DNA of 64,000 bases from positions 1,550,001 through 1,614,000 of the forward strand of contig NZ_CP010897.2 of assembly GCF_000934605.2 (NCBI RefSeq), in the 5' to 3' direction. Position numbers and translations under genes: made by a program. Of this stretch, positions 1 to 7,604 are shown piece after piece. Every line of letters begins with the position of its first letter. Within the stretch, counting starts at the first letter, position 1. The notes under the pieces are model-generated. The model was not told the origin of the DNA and did no database searches. It saw only the letters and a program-made list of their open reading frames with translations. Source of the stretch: Pandoraea vervacti (GTDB lineage Bacteria > Pseudomonadota > Gammaproteobacteria > Burkholderiales > Burkholderiaceae).

Positions 1-96
1 ATCTGCAGCGAAGTGCACTGCGTTGGCGATGCCGACGAGTTGGGTTACATCGAAGGTGCCGTGCGCAACGGGCATCGCGTAGCGCGCGCAATCTAA
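1..96 (+). CDS. C-terminal end of an FAD-dependent NADH:flavin oxidoreductase / dienoyl-CoA reductase-like protein (5' partial)
   Basis: An open frame enters from the left edge and stops at a TAA at 94-96, giving 31 residues. The tail VHCVGDADELGYIEGAVRNG resembles the end of old-yellow-enzyme/FAD fusion reductases (2,4-dienoyl-CoA reductase, 2-enoate reductase), where a Val-x-x-Val-Gly-Asp motif binds FAD and a short helix follows it. Only this helix and motif are visible, so substrate and start cannot be judged. It ends 13 bases before the next gene on the same strand and is probably the preceding gene of the same catabolic operon. Confidence 0.6.
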   Translation: MCSEVHCVGDADELGYIEGAVRNGHRVARAI

Positions 97-109
97 CGGC
101 GGACAGACA

Positions 110-571
110 ATGACCACAGACGACAAAGCGAGCGCAAGTCTGCGCGATAGCAACAAGGCTATTTTCGCCACCATGCTCGGGCACCTGGGCCGCAAGGAAT
201 TCGATCAGTTTGAGTCGTACCTTGCGGACGACGTGTATCAGGACTGGCCGTATCTGCCGATCCCCAACATGGACAGCAAAATCGTGGGGAATCGGAAACT
301 CCGCGAATTCATCGAGGCCGGAACCCAGGCGTTCGATCCCTATGCGTACGAGATCAGCCAGTACTACGACATGGCGGATCCGTCGACCCTGATCGTCGAG
401 TACACCTCGCATACCACGTACCACCCAACGGGCAAACCCTACAGCAACGCTTATCTGGGCATTCTGCGATTTGCGCAAGGCAAAGTGACCTATTGGCGAG
501 AGTATTTGAATCCGCTCATCATCAAGGAAAGTCTGATGGGCGACTTTGACAAACCGGTGAAGACATCATGA
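110..571 (+). CDS. NTF2-like (SnoaL-type) protein
   Basis: This 153-residue protein has the size and pattern of the SnoaL/NTF2-like cone fold: an N-terminal helix pair (about residues 10-40), an aromatic-rich segment at 45-60, then beta strands ending in a Trp-Arg-Glu-Tyr motif near 130. The fold serves isomerases, dehydratases, small hydrolases and non-catalytic binding proteins, so the reaction is not readable. It starts 13 bases after the oxidoreductase stop and its last four bases overlap the start of a second NTF2-like gene. The pair may form a heterodimer or handle successive intermediates (inference). Confidence 0.8.
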   Translation: MTTDDKASASLRDSNKAIFATMLGHLGRKEFDQFESYLADDVYQDWPYLPIPNMDSKIVGNRKLREFIEAGTQAFDPYAYEISQYYDMADPSTLIVEYTSHTTYHPTGKPYSNAYLGILRFAQGKVTYWREYLNPLIIKESLMGDFDKPVKTS

Positions 572-1047
572 ACGAACGGGCTTCGGAGACAGATGTAGTG
601 GCAGCGCTTGATCGGCTATGCGCGATTGAAGCGATTCGCGTGTTGAAGGCGCGCTACTTTCGCTACGTGGACACGAAGGATCGTCAAGGCCTTGCCTCGC
701 TGTTTGCCGAGAATGCAACGCTCGACATGAGCGAAGCCGCAGGGGGCGAAGCCGACAAGTCCGCCATCGTCAAGGGCGCCGCCGAGATCGCAAACTTCAT
801 TCTTGCGGCGACCGAAGGCGCGACAACCGTCCACCTCGGTGGCATGCCGGAGATCCATGTCCTTTCCCCGACGTCCGCTTCAGCCGTTTGGGCCATGACC
901 GACCATTTGCGTTGGCCCGATGAATTCGCCATGCCGTTTCATCGAATGACCGGACACGGTCATTACCACGACACCTATGTGCGCGTACACGGCGAGTGGC
1001 GGATCCAGTCGTCAAAGCTCACGCGCTTGCGTGTCGACGTCGTGTAG
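568..1047 (+). CDS. NTF2-like (SnoaL_4-type) protein
   Basis: A 159-residue protein that starts in an ATGA overlap with the previous gene, so the two are translationally coupled. The helix around residues 12-35 (AIEAIRVLKARYFRYVDTKD), the Phe-Ala-Glu-Asn-Ala segment near 47 and the C-terminal GHYHDTYVRVHGEWRI stretch near 130-145 are typical of the SnoaL_4 branch. Members appear in ring-hydroxylating and steroid or polycyclic catabolic clusters, often annotated as dehydratase or dioxygenase-subunit-like. It differs clearly in sequence from the upstream NTF2-like protein, so this is not a recent tandem duplication. Function unknown. Confidence 0.8.
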   Translation: MNERASETDVVAALDRLCAIEAIRVLKARYFRYVDTKDRQGLASLFAENATLDMSEAAGGEADKSAIVKGAAEIANFILAATEGATTVHLGGMPEIHVLSPTSASAVWAMTDHLRWPDEFAMPFHRMTGHGHYHDTYVRVHGEWRIQSSKLTRLRVDVV

Positions 1048-1066
1048 CGATCGGACGTTTTTTCCT

Positions 1067-1693
1067 ATGGCTAACGTCTACGCGCTCGACGGCGTGATCC
1101 CGGTCGTGGCCTCCGACGCATTTGTCCATCCGTCCGCAGTGTTGATTGGTGACGTGATCATCGGGCGACGATGCTACATCGGTCCGACCGCCTGTTTGCG
1201 CGGTGACTTCGGTCGTATCGAAATCAAGGACGGGGCGAACGTGCAGGATGGGTGTGTGCTGCACGGCTATCCGGAGACCGACACCGTCGTCGAGGAGGGC
1301 GGACATATTGGCCACGGGGCGATTCTGCATGCGTGCCGAATCGGGCGAAATGCGTTGATCGGGATGAATGCCGTTGTCATGGATGGTGCGGTCGTCGGAG
1401 AGCACAGCATTGTCGCGGCCATGAGCCTCGTGAAAGAGGGGGCCAACGTGGCAGCACGTACGCTGGTGGCCGGAATGCCCGCTCGCGTGGTACGGGCGCT
1501 GACGGATGAGGAGTTGGCCTGGAAGACCGACGGCACATCGCTTTACGAGGATCTGGCGCAGTTGTGTCGGCGCTCCCTCGTGGCGACGACACCGTTGGCG
1601 TCGGTGGAACCGGATCGCCCTCGAATCGATGTGGGGCGGGCGATTCCGTTGCATCTGATCAAAGCAATGAGGGCCAGAGGAACGCAGCCGTGA
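1067..1693 (+). CDS. PaaY/CaiE-like gamma-carbonic-anhydrase-type hexapeptide protein
   Basis: The 208-residue product has the left-handed beta-helix repeat pattern of gamma-class carbonic anhydrases. It follows phenylacetate-pathway PaaY closely, including GRIEIKDGANVQDGCVLHGY near residues 50-68 and the NALIGMNAVVMDGA stretch. The three zinc-ligand histidines of the fold are present (His66, His83, His88). PaaY is a thioesterase that removes stalled CoA adducts; CaiE is its carnitine homologue. In this cluster a thioesterase or housekeeping role on CoA intermediates is an inference. I chose the ATG at 1067 (MANVYALDG) because it aligns with the family start; the open frame continues upstream to 977 without similarity. 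Confidence 0.85.
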   Translation: MANVYALDGVIPVVASDAFVHPSAVLIGDVIIGRRCYIGPTACLRGDFGRIEIKDGANVQDGCVLHGYPETDTVVEEGGHIGHGAILHACRIGRNALIGMNAVVMDGAVVGEHSIVAAMSLVKEGANVAARTLVAGMPARVVRALTDEELAWKTDGTSLYEDLAQLCRRSLVATTPLASVEPDRPRIDVGRAIPLHLIKAMRARGTQP

Positions 1694-3075
1694 AGACCAT
1701 TGTGATCGTCGGCGCGGGGTTTAGCGGGACGGCGCTGGCCGTGAATTTGCTCAGGATGGCGACGCCGGGTTCCGTTCAGCTCGTACTGGTCAACCGCTCA
1801 GGGGCGCAGGCGCGTGGCGTGGCTTACGGGACACGCAGCGCGAAGCACATTCTGAATGTGCCTGCCGGCAATATGAGTGCGCTGCCGGATCACCCGGGGC
1901 ACTTTCTCGAATTCTGCGCCCGGACCGACCCGCTGGTTCGCCCGGAGTCTTTCGTTTCGCGCGAACGTTACGGCAGCTATCTGGCGTGGCTGCTCGATCA
2001 GTCTGCGCTGGGCAAGCAGCATTACCTCACACGCATCGAGGCAGAGGTCGACGCCATCACACCGACCGCAAGCGCCGCTGGTGCGCCACGATGGCGCGTC
2101 CAACTGGGTGGCGCACGTGTCGTCTTTGCGGACGAGGTGGTTCTCGCTGTAGGCAATTTCCCGCCACGCAATTTCCCGGTGCCGAATCAGGCGTTTTATG
2201 ACAGTCGGCGCTATATACGCGATCCGTGGTCGCCCGGCGCGCTTGACTCGATTCCCTCCGACGCGGGGGTATTGCTGCTGGGAACGGGGCTGACGGCCAT
2301 CGACGTGGCGAATGTGCTGGCGCGTGCCGATGGTCGCAGGAAGTGTTACGCCATTTCCCGGCGGGGCTTGCTGCCCCAGCCCCATCGTTGCATTCGTCCC
2401 GGGCGTGCCCCGGAGGCGGGTGACGATCTGAGGCGTGCGATGGGCAGCGATGTGCGCACTTACGTCAGGGCAATTCGCGCAACGATCCGACATGCCCGCG
2501 AAACGGGAGCCGACTGGCGCGATGTGCTCGGGGCCTTGCGTGCGCACACGCCGAGCCTTTGGGCGTGCCTTTCCCTGAAGGAAAAGCGGCGATTCCTGCG
2601 TCATGTTCAGCCGTTCTGGGACGTTCACCGTCATCGGCTCGCTCCCGAAGCGCATCTGTACTTTCACGGTGCTTTGCACGCAGGCGATATTGCTCTGATT
2701 CGGGCGCGGGTGCTGGACTATCAGGCGTTCGAACAAGGGATCCAGGTCACTATCCGACGCAGAGGCGTCGCCGAACCGGAGGCGCTTTCGGTCGAGTATG
2801 TCGTGAACTGCACGGGACCGACATCCGATTTGCGCGCGATCGACGATCCCCTGTTTGCGCAGCTACGAAGCGATGGTTTATTGCGCTCGGATGCGCTCGG
2901 CCTGGGGCTCGAAGTCGACGACCGCTACCAGTGCCTGGGGCACACGCTCGCACCCGTCGACGGTCTTCGTTATCTGGGACCGCTTCTCAAGGCGCGGTAC
3001 TGGGAGGCAACGGCGGTGCCGGAACTTCGCGTGCACGCGCAGGCGCTCGCGCGCGAGTTGCTGGCCGACACGTGA
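1690..3075 (+). CDS. FAD/NAD(P)-binding protein (NAD_binding_9 type)
   Basis: The gene starts at a GTG that overlaps the preceding stop in GTGA, and encodes 461 residues. The N-terminal dinucleotide fold shows VIVGAGFSG (residues 5-13), and a second Rossmann-like segment has the VLLLGTGLTAIDVAN motif in the middle. The pattern VNCTGPTSD near the C-terminus is typical of the FAD-NAD(P)-binding family (pfam13454), whose members are flavoprotein oxidoreductases or hydroxylase-like proteins of unassigned substrate. It is translationally coupled to the PaaY-like gene and converges on a flavin reductase. Whether it receives reduced flavin from that reductase is unknown. Confidence 0.8.
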   Translation: MKTIVIVGAGFSGTALAVNLLRMATPGSVQLVLVNRSGAQARGVAYGTRSAKHILNVPAGNMSALPDHPGHFLEFCARTDPLVRPESFVSRERYGSYLAWLLDQSALGKQHYLTRIEAEVDAITPTASAAGAPRWRVQLGGARVVFADEVVLAVGNFPPRNFPVPNQAFYDSRRYIRDPWSPGALDSIPSDAGVLLLGTGLTAIDVANVLARADGRRKCYAISRRGLLPQPHRCIRPGRAPEAGDDLRRAMGSDVRTYVRAIRATIRHARETGADWRDVLGALRAHTPSLWACLSLKEKRRFLRHVQPFWDVHRHRLAPEAHLYFHGALHAGDIALIRARVLDYQAFEQGIQVTIRRRGVAEPEALSVEYVVNCTGPTSDLRAIDDPLFAQLRSDGLLRSDALGLGLEVDDRYQCLGHTLAPVDGLRYLGPLLKARYWEATAVPELRVHAQALARELLADT

Positions 3076-3132
3076 GGGGCGAGCGTGAGAGGTGCCGTGA
3101 TCCGGCGGGCGTGTGGGCGCACCTGTGAGGTT

Positions 3133-3154
3133 TGCGCTCTGACGTCAGAGCGCA
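3133..3154. terminator. Perfect 22-bp palindrome between convergent genes (bidirectional terminator candidate)
   Basis: Bases 3133-3154 form a perfect palindrome (half-site TGCGCTCTGAC) in the 86-bp gap between the convergent FAD protein and flavin reductase genes. A GC-rich hairpin there would serve both strands. A clear T-tract is missing, so the efficiency is uncertain. Confidence 0.5.
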
Positions 3155-3161
3155 TTCGCCG

Positions 3162-4139
3162 TCAGTTTTCCCAGGGATGCGCGAGCCCGGGATCGGTCTC
3201 GGAGATCAGGCGTTTGAGCAGATGTTTCAGGGAAACGGCCTCGACCTGACCGATTTTTTCGACAATGCCGTCCTCAATGGCCTTGGCCGCGGCGATCAGC
3301 CGTAGCGTCAGATTGCGTCCGGCGTCGGTAAGCTCGCATGTGGCTGCTGTGCCCTCGCCGTCAACGCTCAGCAGGCCGCGCGCCTGCAGCGCCGACGTGA
3401 TCCCCGTCGTCAAGTGATAGCCGGTGTACGAAAAGCGCCGGTTGATCTCCTCGACGCTTCTGCCGCCTTTCAGGCTGAGAAGGGTGAGTGCGAAGTACTC
3501 GGTGTCGTCGATGCCGTTTTGCACGAGGTGTTCGCGCATTTGCGCATAGAACTGAAAATGCGCGCGAGCCAGCAGGTAGCCGAGGAAGTCTTCCCCAAAC
3601 GCCACATTGTCCGGACTGCTGCGCTCTGCCGGTAGCCGGAAGGGTTGCGGCTTGCGGGTCGCCAGCGCGTATTTGCCTGCATGAAAAACGAGCGGCGGGG
3701 CGTCGGTGTGTTCGAAGGCGAGCACCTCCCCGACGAAAATGATGTGATCGCCGCCGTCGTAGCGCACGGCAGTCTTGCACTGCAAGCGCGCACAACAATT
3801 ATCGAGCAGGGGCACCCCGCCCGTTCCGGCTTGCACAGACAGGCCATTGAACTTGTCTTCGCCGCTCTTCGCAAATCGATTGGAGAGCGCCTCCTGCGTA
3901 TCCGAGAGGATATGCACGGCCCAGTACTCGCTGGCTTCGAAGGCTGCCAGACTGCGCGCCGAGCGAGCAATGCTCCATAGCACCATGGGCGGATCGAGCG
4001 ATACCGAATTGAAACTGTTCGCTGTCATGCCCACCGGCTCGCCGTCGGGGGAGACCGTCGTAATGATCGTGACCCCGGTCGTAAAACTCCCCAGTGCATT
4101 CCGGAATGCCTTCGGGTCGATGGCTGTTTTCGCGCTCAC
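3162..4139 (-). CDS. Flavin reductase with C-terminal MarR-like domain (two-component monooxygenase reductase, C1-HpaH type)
   Basis: The 325-residue protein joins two domains. Residues about 5-155 are a flavin reductase barrel (FTTGVTIITT, GMTANSFNSVSLDPPMVLWS), which makes reduced FMN or FAD from NAD(P)H. Residues about 180-310 are a winged-helix MarR-like domain (TGYHLTTGITSALQARGLL). The same architecture is known in the Acinetobacter p-hydroxyphenylacetate hydroxylase reductase, where the MarR part senses the aromatic substrate and relieves autoinhibition. I chose the GTG at 4139, preceded by AGGA at good spacing; an ATG at 4196 in the same frame is possible. It is transcribed against its neighbours and no adjacent oxygenase component is visible. 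Confidence 0.85.
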   Translation of the reverse strand: MSAKTAIDPKAFRNALGSFTTGVTIITTVSPDGEPVGMTANSFNSVSLDPPMVLWSIARSARSLAAFEASEYWAVHILSDTQEALSNRFAKSGEDKFNGLSVQAGTGGVPLLDNCCARLQCKTAVRYDGGDHIIFVGEVLAFEHTDAPPLVFHAGKYALATRKPQPFRLPAERSSPDNVAFGEDFLGYLLARAHFQFYAQMREHLVQNGIDDTEYFALTLLSLKGGRSVEEINRRFSYTGYHLTTGITSALQARGLLSVDGEGTAATCELTDAGRNLTLRLIAAAKAIEDGIVEKIGQVEAVSLKHLLKRLISETDPGLAHPWEN

Positions 4140-4391
4140 GTGTCGTTCCTGTTGTCGATGTCCGGCGAAGCCGCCGTCGTGGGTGGCGGGACGCATTGAC
4201 GTTGACGTTCAGTCTAGGTTTGCGTCTTTTCCGACTCATCGTCCGATAGGACTAACCAGGCACGCAGGGCACGCGAGTAGTCCGCTCAGACGACGCCGCG
4301 GCCGACGCGCGTTCATACACTTGCGCATGTATGCGCGATGCAAGGTCGTAAGGTAGTAAGCGTCGGGCGAATCTCTGGAGCGAGGTCGGAT

Positions 4392-4676
4392 ATGGCGACA
4401 AGGGGGGCGGACCTGAGGGAGCTGATTGATCGCTGGCTGCAACCCGGCGATGTGGGGCGTGTGCACGTGGCGCGATTCGGTAGGACCCCGGCAGGGCGCG
4501 TTCGCTTTGTGCTCATCGAAATATCGCGCTCCGGCGGCACCGTGGGGCTGTACTTCTTTCGCCAACCGGATCGGACCTGGGGCATTGCTCCCCCGTTACC
4601 GCCACGACCGGCGATGCGGCTCGCGGAGGCCGGCGAGGGGGCGTTCGGTGACACGGATATCGCGAAATTCGTGTAG
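4392..4676 (+). CDS. Hypothetical small protein
   Basis: A 94-residue frame starts at ATG 4392 behind a GGAG and ends at TAG 4676; the frame is open upstream to 4338. It contains beta-strand-like segments (GRVRFVLIEISR, GTVGLYFFRQPDR) but no motif I recognise. It lies alone between the divergent flavin reductase and the hydrolase operon. The opposite strand is also open here, so the coding call rests on the ribosome-binding site and reasonable composition only. Confidence 0.4.
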   Translation: MATRGADLRELIDRWLQPGDVGRVHVARFGRTPAGRVRFVLIEISRSGGTVGLYFFRQPDRTWGIAPPLPPRPAMRLAEAGEGAFGDTDIAKFV

Positions 4677-4781
4677 TCCGACCAGACGATGACGGGATGC
4701 GGCGCGTCGCGGAACATCGGAAAACGACAAGGATCGCGGCGACTGAATTCGCCGTTTCACTAACGACGACGCAATCTATCC

Positions 4782-5597
4782 ATGAGCATCCCGAGAGGCA
4801 GTTACGTCAAAACGCCGTCTGGCATTGACCTCCACTATTACGACGTGGGCAGTGGATCGCCGGTGATTTTCATCCATGGAAGTGGTCCCGGAGCCAGCGG
4901 ATACAGCAACTTCAAAGGCAACTATCAGGCATTCGCCGACCATGGGCACCGCGTCATCGTGTTTGATTTGCCGGGATACGGTCTGTCGTCCAAACCGGCC
5001 GAGGCCGAGTACGTGCTGGACTTCTTCGTCGACGCGCTCAAGGCGTTGCTCGACTCGCTCGGTATCGGGCGTTGTGCGCTCGTGGGGAACTCGCTGGGCG
5101 GCGCCATCGCCATCAAGTATGCCGTGGATCGCCCCGATGCCGTGACGCATCTGGTGTTGATGGGGCCGGGAGGGCTGGAGGCCCGCGAGCGATATTTCGA
5201 GATGGAGGGCATTCAGCGAATGATGAATGACTTCGCGATGGACAAGCTCGATCGCGACGGCATGCGACGCCTTCTGTCGATCCTCGTCCACGATCCCCGA
5301 CATGTCACCGAAGCGTTGTTGTCGGAGCGAGTCCCCGTGTGCGCCACGCAGCCGAAAACCGTGCTGTCCACGATGCGCGTGCCCGATCTGACGGACCGGT
5401 TGTCCGAAATCCAATGCCCGGTCCTCGGCTTCTGGGGAAGCAACGACAAATTCTGTCCTGCCGACGGTGCGCTGAAAGTGTTGCGCGAGTGTGCGAACGC
5501 TCGCTTCGTTCTCGTGAATCAATGTGGTCACTGGGTCATGGTCGAGCACAGCGAACTGTTTAATCGCACGTCTCTGGAGTTTCTCGCAAATGACTGA
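4782..5597 (+). CDS. Alpha/beta hydrolase, meta-cleavage product hydrolase type (BphD/MhpC/XylF family)
   Basis: The 271-residue protein has the full signature of C-C bond hydrolases that split meta-cleavage products (2-hydroxy-6-oxo-hexadienoates) into 2-hydroxypentadienoate and an acid. Oxyanion motif HGSGPG is at residues 32-37, the nucleophile elbow GNSLGG has Ser104, and the acid and base are Asp222 (GSNDKFCP) and His250 (CGHWVMVEH). The next gene overlaps by 8 bases and encodes the hydratase for the pentadienoate product, which supports the assignment. The extradiol dioxygenase supplying the substrate is not adjacent; the only one in the window is at 21580-22512. The natural substrate is unknown. 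Confidence 0.88.
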   Translation: MSIPRGSYVKTPSGIDLHYYDVGSGSPVIFIHGSGPGASGYSNFKGNYQAFADHGHRVIVFDLPGYGLSSKPAEAEYVLDFFVDALKALLDSLGIGRCALVGNSLGGAIAIKYAVDRPDAVTHLVLMGPGGLEARERYFEMEGIQRMMNDFAMDKLDRDGMRRLLSILVHDPRHVTEALLSERVPVCATQPKTVLSTMRVPDLTDRLSEIQCPVLGFWGSNDKFCPADGALKVLRECANARFVLVNQCGHWVMVEHSELFNRTSLEFLAND

Positions 5598-6396
5598 AAC
5601 CTCTGCGCAGTCCGAGCGCACCCGTGTCCTCGGTGACGAGCTCTATGCCGCGTTGCGCGCTCGCGCCACGGTCGAGCCGTTGACGTCCCGATTTCAAGGG
5701 CTCTCGGTGGAAGACGCTTATCACATCTCATTGCACTTGCTCGAACGTCGTCTCGCCGACGGAGAGACGATTGTCGGGAAGAAGATCGGGGTGACGAGCA
5801 AGCCGGTGCAAGAGATGCTCGATGTCCATCAACCGGATTTCGGCTTTCTCACCGATGCCATGCAGTATGCCGACGGCGCAATCATCAGCCTCGGTGCGTC
5901 GGGGTTGATTCAACCCCGTGCGGAAGGGGAGATCGCCTTCATCCTGAAAGAAGACCTCACGGGCTCGAACATCACTCGAGAAGATGTCCTCGACGCGACT
6001 GACGCCGTTGCGGCTTGCTTCGAGATCGTCGACTCGCGCATTCGCGACTGGAAGATCCGAATCCAGGATACGGTGGCCGACAACGCCTCGTGCGGGGTCT
6101 TCACCCTGGGGCTGGAACGCGTTGCGCCATCGACAGTGGACCTCGCCGCTGCGCAAATGCGGGTGAGTGTGAACGGGAAGCCCGCGTTCTCGGGATTCGG
6201 CGCTGCCGTGCAGGGGCATCCTGCCGAAGCCGTGGCGTGGCTCGCCAATACCCTTGGACGGTTCGGCATTCCGTTTCGCAAGGGCGAGATCATTCTTTCT
6301 GGGTCGCTCGTGCCACTGATCCCAATTCAGGCCGGAGATCGGTTCGATCTCGAGGTGGATGGCATCGGACGGGCGTCGGTCGCCTTTGTCGAGTGA
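5590..6396 (+). CDS. 2-oxopent-4-enoate hydratase family (MhpD/DmpE-like)
   Basis: A 268-residue fumarylacetoacetate-hydrolase-fold protein starting at ATG 5590, inside the end of the hydrolase gene. It carries the hydratase/decarboxylase metal-site glutamates Glu112 and Glu114 (RAEGEIAF) and Glu145 (CFEIVDSR), and the active-site lysines in GKKIGVTS (63-70). The family hydrates 2-hydroxypenta-2,4-dienoate to 4-hydroxy-2-oxovalerate or decarboxylates 4-oxalocrotonate. Next to a C-C hydrolase the hydratase role is more likely. The aldolase and acetaldehyde dehydrogenase that normally follow are absent from this operon. Confidence 0.87.
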   Translation: MTETSAQSERTRVLGDELYAALRARATVEPLTSRFQGLSVEDAYHISLHLLERRLADGETIVGKKIGVTSKPVQEMLDVHQPDFGFLTDAMQYADGAIISLGASGLIQPRAEGEIAFILKEDLTGSNITREDVLDATDAVAACFEIVDSRIRDWKIRIQDTVADNASCGVFTLGLERVAPSTVDLAAAQMRVSVNGKPAFSGFGAAVQGHPAEAVAWLANTLGRFGIPFRKGEIILSGSLVPLIPIQAGDRFDLEVDGIGRASVAFVE

Positions 6397-6445
6397 AACG
6401 CGACTGCCCCGGCTCGCAGCCGAGGGCGAGCGTTTGTCCGACTTC

Positions 6446-6471
6446 CGCTCACCGCAGGCCTGCGGTGAGCG
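6446..6471. other. Perfect 26-bp palindrome in the hydratase-DUF1214 gap
   Basis: Bases 6446-6471 are perfectly palindromic (half-site CGCTCACCGCAGG) and sit 50 bases after the hydratase stop and 18 bases before the next TTG start. No T-run follows, so it looks more like an intra-operon attenuator or RNA-processing hairpin, or a protein-binding site, than a strong terminator. A ribosome-binding site (AGGAG) lies directly behind it. Confidence 0.5.
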
Positions 6472-6488
6472 TCTAAGAGGAGTTTGCT

Positions 6489-7601
6489 TTGGAGCATCTC
6501 GTGAAAACTGATGCGTTGTCCGGCGATGTCTGGAACAACTTCTGTGATGCGCTCAAGCGCGCAGGTGAGCAAGTATTGCGCGCTGATGCCCCTGACGATC
6601 CGTTGACGCGAGCGGAAGGATTTCGCTACCTCAGCCGCCTGACGCGCATCGCCCTGGAGATGCAGGTGGAGGCCGGGAGCCCGGAATTTCCCTCGTTCAT
6701 GGTGCCTTCGCATGAAACGGCCAAAATCGGCGCGGATAACCCCGACAACTTTTACCAGGTGGCGCTCATCAGCGGCGAGTACGAGTATCGCGTGAGCGGG
6801 AATCGGGGGGACATTCAGAACATCAACTTCAGTACCAAGCGCGGTGGGTATGACACCAATGGCAAGCTGGTGCTGAGTGGCCTGATCGAGGCCAAACACA
6901 TGCACTTCGAGCCGGACGGGAGCTTCGAGCTCATCCTCTCGAAGCACGAACGCCCGGGCAACTGGCTGCGACTGACGGCGGACACCAGCCAACTATTGGT
7001 CCGGCAATATCTCCCGCGCCGGCGTGAGCAGACCCCCGCACGCATCAGCATTGCGAGAATCGATCCGACGCATGCGAGTCCGGCGGCGCTTGACCCGACC
7101 AGGTTCGAGAAGCAGTTGGTCAATGCGGCCAATTTCGTCGGAAACACCGCCCGCATGTTCGGGGACTGGGCGCACAGCTATGTGGCGAAGGTCAATACGC
7201 TTCCCCCTGCCGACCAGGCGCTGTGTCAGTCGGTCGGCGGCGACCCGAACATTTTCTACTACCACGCTTACTGGAAGCTCGGTGAGCACGAAGCCCTCGT
7301 GATTCGCGTGCCGCGCATCCCCGAGTGCGACTACTGGAACTTCGTCATCCAGAACTACTGGATGGAGTCGCTCGACTTCCGATACTTCAACGTTTGCGTG
7401 AACAAAGAGACTGCGACGTACGACGCCGATGGCGGCGTGACGATCGTCGTCGCAGCGCGCGATCCGGGCGTTCCCAACTGGATCCATACCGCTGGACACG
7501 AACTCGGCACGATGTGCTTTCGCTGGATCGGCGCCAGCGAACACGTCCATCCGGTCACGGAAGTCGTTGCGGTCAACACGTTAAAAAAACAAGAGGCCTG
7601 A
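6489..7601 (+). CDS. DUF1214 domain-containing protein
   Basis: The 370-residue product shows the C-terminal DUF1214 pattern (PECDYWNFVIQNYWMESLD, then NVCVNKETATYD and a closing G-H-E-x-G-T-M-x-F-R-W segment). These proteins are often found near steroid, terpene and aromatic catabolic genes, but no reaction is established. I chose TTG at 6489, because AGGAG sits about seven bases upstream; a GTG at 6501 is less well placed. It is followed after three bases by the sulfotransferase gene. No signal peptide or membrane segment is visible, so it should be cytosolic. Confidence 0.8.
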   Translation: MEHLVKTDALSGDVWNNFCDALKRAGEQVLRADAPDDPLTRAEGFRYLSRLTRIALEMQVEAGSPEFPSFMVPSHETAKIGADNPDNFYQVALISGEYEYRVSGNRGDIQNINFSTKRGGYDTNGKLVLSGLIEAKHMHFEPDGSFELILSKHERPGNWLRLTADTSQLLVRQYLPRRREQTPARISIARIDPTHASPAALDPTRFEKQLVNAANFVGNTARMFGDWAHSYVAKVNTLPPADQALCQSVGGDPNIFYYHAYWKLGEHEALVIRVPRIPECDYWNFVIQNYWMESLDFRYFNVCVNKETATYDADGGVTIVVAARDPGVPNWIHTAGHELGTMCFRWIGASEHVHPVTEVVAVNTLKKQEA

Positions 7602-7604
7602 GCC

